Shown: one piece after another, positions 7,591-8,651 of the stretch
Position numbering within the stretch: position 1 is the first letter of the stretch
How the letters are laid out: each line of letters opens with the position of its first letter
DNA from: an uncultured Caryophanales bacterium
GTDB lineage: Bacteria > Bacillota_I > Bacilli_A > RFN20 > CAG-826
NCBI GenBank assembly: GCA_946410525.1
Contig: CAMKAQ010000027.1
Coordinates: 1-8,651, forward strand
DNA: 8,651 nt
Reading direction: 5' to 3'
Notes under the pieces: model-generated
What the model saw: the letters and a program-made list of their open reading frames with translations, nothing else
Told to the model about the DNA's origin: nothing
Databases searched by the model: none
Program-made: the position numbers and the translations under genes

Positions 7591-7616
7591 ATGTGCATTG
7601 TCTATTTTTATAGACA
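7578..7616. repeat. Nested inverted repeats between dus and the ABC transporter gene
   Basis: TGTCTAT (7599-7605), TTTT, ATAGACA (7610-7616) form a perfect 7-bp inverted repeat ending 6 nt before the next ATG. The same middle arm, GTCTATTT (7600-7607), is also perfectly complementary to AAATAGAC (7578-7585) at the end of the dus gene. The two pairings cannot form together. Possible readings are an operator for a dimeric repressor, a pair of competing RNA hairpins, or chance in AT-rich sequence. No T-run suited to a terminator follows the second arm. Confidence 0.5.
7586..7591 (+). promoter_or_regulatory. Possible -10 element before the ABC transporter gene
   Basis: TATAAA at 7586-7591 overlaps the dus stop codon and lies about 31 nt before the ATG at 7623. 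A transcript would begin near 7598, right at the inverted repeat. The -35 region 17 nt upstream (TGGAAT, 7563-7568) is poor, so this is weak evidence. Confidence 0.25.
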
Positions 7617-7622
7617 CCGGTT

Positions 7623-8651
7623 ATGAGAGAGATCATCAAGTTACTTCGCTACATCAAAGGCTATTGGAAAGACACGATCCTTGCTTGGGTTTGTGTTCTT
7701 TTAGAGTCCGTCGCAGAAGTTCTTGTCGCTTTCTTCATGCAGTTCCTCATCAACGAGGTTGAGAACCTTACCGGAAGCCCTGAAAGCATGAACACGGTCT
7801 TGCTATATTCCGGCATCATCGCTGGCATGGCGCTTCTAGCAGCGGCCACCGGCATCATCGCTGGCGTCTTTGCCGCAAGCGCAGCTGCTGGCTTTGGAAA
7901 GAACATCCGCGAAGCCTTGTTCGTCCACGTTCAGGACTACTCTTTCAAGAACATCGACAAATTCTCCACGAGCTCTCTTGTTACAAGAGCCACGACGGAT
8001 GTCACAAACGTCCAGAATGCTTTCCAGATGATTTGCAGAGCCGTCGTTCGTGCGCCGTTCTTAATGATCTTCGCCCTTATCATGTGCTTTGTCACATACT
8101 GGCCGGCCGCCCTGGTTTTCCTCGTTTTCATTCCGGTCTCTGGCTTTGTTTTGATTTTTATCGCCAACAAAACCCACCCAATTTTCGTCAAAGTCTTCAA
8201 CGCTTATGACGATTTGAACCAGGCCGTTGATGAAGACGTCGACGGAATCCGTGTCGTCAAATCCTTCAACCGCGAAGACTACCAGAAAGAGAAATTCGGA
8301 AAGGTCTCCTACTGGATCTATAGCAACTTCAAGAAAGCCGAGAAGAGAATCGCTCTCAACGGCCCGTTCATGAACCTTGCCACATACGGCACCATGATTG
8401 CGATTAGCATCATCGCCTCTCACGCAATCGTCGCCACTCAAGAGACCGAAATTGGAGTTGGCGCTTTAACCGCCTTGATGACCTTTTCCATGATGATTCT
8501 CATGTCTCTCATGCTCGTTTCTATGGTCTATGTCATGATCATCATCGGCCGTAATAGCACTGAACGTATCCTTGAGGCTGTTGAGGAAGTTCCTGATATC
8601 AGTGACCCAGAGAATCCGATCGAAACCGTTCCTAATGGAGAAGTCGAATTC
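7623..8651 (+). CDS. Exporter-type ABC transporter, membrane domain (3' end cut by window)
   Basis: Membrane half of a fused permease-ATPase of the multidrug/lipid exporter type (MsbA/LmrA/Bmr fold). The frame is open from ATG 7623 to the last base, 343 residues, and no stop is seen. Predicted membrane segments: about 17-41, 60-85, 140-159, 160-182, 248-270 and 280-306, the six expected. Intracellular-loop features of the family are clear: DYSFKNIDKFSTSSLVTRATTDVTNVQ (105-131) and VDGIRVVKSFNREDYQKEKF (206-225). After TM6, RNSTERILEAVEEVPDI is the standard linker to the nucleotide-binding domain, and the final GEVEF is where that domain normally begins; Walker A, signature and Walker B should follow outside the window. 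Such proteins in Firmicutes often work as heterodimers encoded by adjacent genes, so a second transporter gene downstream is likely but unseen. The substrate cannot be predicted. No clear Shine-Dalgarno precedes the ATG; a 7-bp inverted repeat ends 6 nt before it. Confidence 0.93.
   Translation, partial: MREIIKLLRYIKGYWKDTILAWVCVLLESVAEVLVAFFMQFLINEVENLTGSPESMNTVLLYSGIIAGMALLAAATGIIAGVFAASAAAGFGKNIREALFVHVQDYSFKNIDKFSTSSLVTRATTDVTNVQNAFQMICRAVVRAPFLMIFALIMCFVTYWPAALVFLVFIPVSGFVLIFIANKTHPIFVKVFNAYDDLNQAVDEDVDGIRVVKSFNREDYQKEKFGKVSYWIYSNFKKAEKRIALNGPFMNLATYGTMIAISIIASHAIVATQETEIGVGALTALMTFSMMILMSLMLVSMVYVMIIIGRNSTERILEAVEEVPDISDPENPIETVPNGEVEF

Noticed and set aside
8646..8651. Window ends exactly on GAATTC (EcoRI site), suggesting a cloning junction
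   Set aside because: GAATTC occurs several times inside the window (for example near 2945, 3213, 3746 and 7553), and the ABC reading frame continues normally to the edge, so chance is enough.
1..8651. Defence system, CRISPR array, insertion sequence, prophage or tRNA/rRNA gene
   Set aside because: All sequence is taken up by six housekeeping or transport genes with short gaps; no direct-repeat arrays, transposase motifs or RNA gene signatures were seen.

Overview
The window is a compact, one-directional run of bacterial housekeeping genes. All six genes are on the + strand. The two outer genes are cut by the window edges: mfd lacks its start and the ABC transporter lacks its end. The order mfd, S4-domain gene (rqcP-like), tilS, ftsH, dus matches the Bacillus subtilis region mfd ... 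yabO(rqcP) ... tilS-hpt-ftsH ... dusB, but with the intervening genes missing (spoVT, yabM/N/P/Q, divIC, yabR, spoIIE, hpt, coaX, hslO). This points to a Firmicute, probably a reduced, non-sporulating member of the Bacilli (Erysipelotrichia/Mollicutes-like). The lineage is inferred from synteny and protein character only. Base composition is moderate (roughly 45-50% GC by eye). TGA and TAA act as stops and tryptophan is read in TGG, so the standard bacterial code fits.

Layout: 1-2739 is the 3' three quarters of mfd (transcription-repair coupling). 2744-3043 is a small S4 RNA-binding protein of the RqcP/YabO family (rescue of stalled 50S subunits). 3024-4277 is tilS (tRNA-Ile lysidine synthetase), overlapping the previous gene by 20 nt. 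4278-4354 is a 77-nt gap with a candidate promoter whose spacer contains a perfect palindrome. 4355-6580 is ftsH (membrane AAA+ metalloprotease), with an enlarged extracytoplasmic domain and a Lys/Pro/Glu tail. 6584-6605 is a short GC hairpin plus T-run. 6613-7590 (or from 6607) is a dihydrouridine synthase of the DusB type. 7591-7622 is a small gap with nested inverted repeats. 7623-8651 is the membrane domain of an exporter-type ABC transporter, running off the window just as its ATPase domain should begin. No stretch longer than 300 bases lacks a gene.

Functionally the set joins transcription-coupled DNA repair, ribosome quality control, two tRNA modification enzymes and membrane protein quality control. 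mfd-rqcP-tilS look like one transcriptional unit (4-nt gap, then an overlap). ftsH has its own strong Shine-Dalgarno and possibly its own regulated promoter. I found no defence system, CRISPR array, mobile element or obviously new multi-gene system. The points most worth a second look are the degenerate PP-loop of TilS in a genome that uses AUA codons, the palindrome in the presumed ftsH promoter, the FtsH extensions, and the small inverted repeats before dus and the ABC gene.
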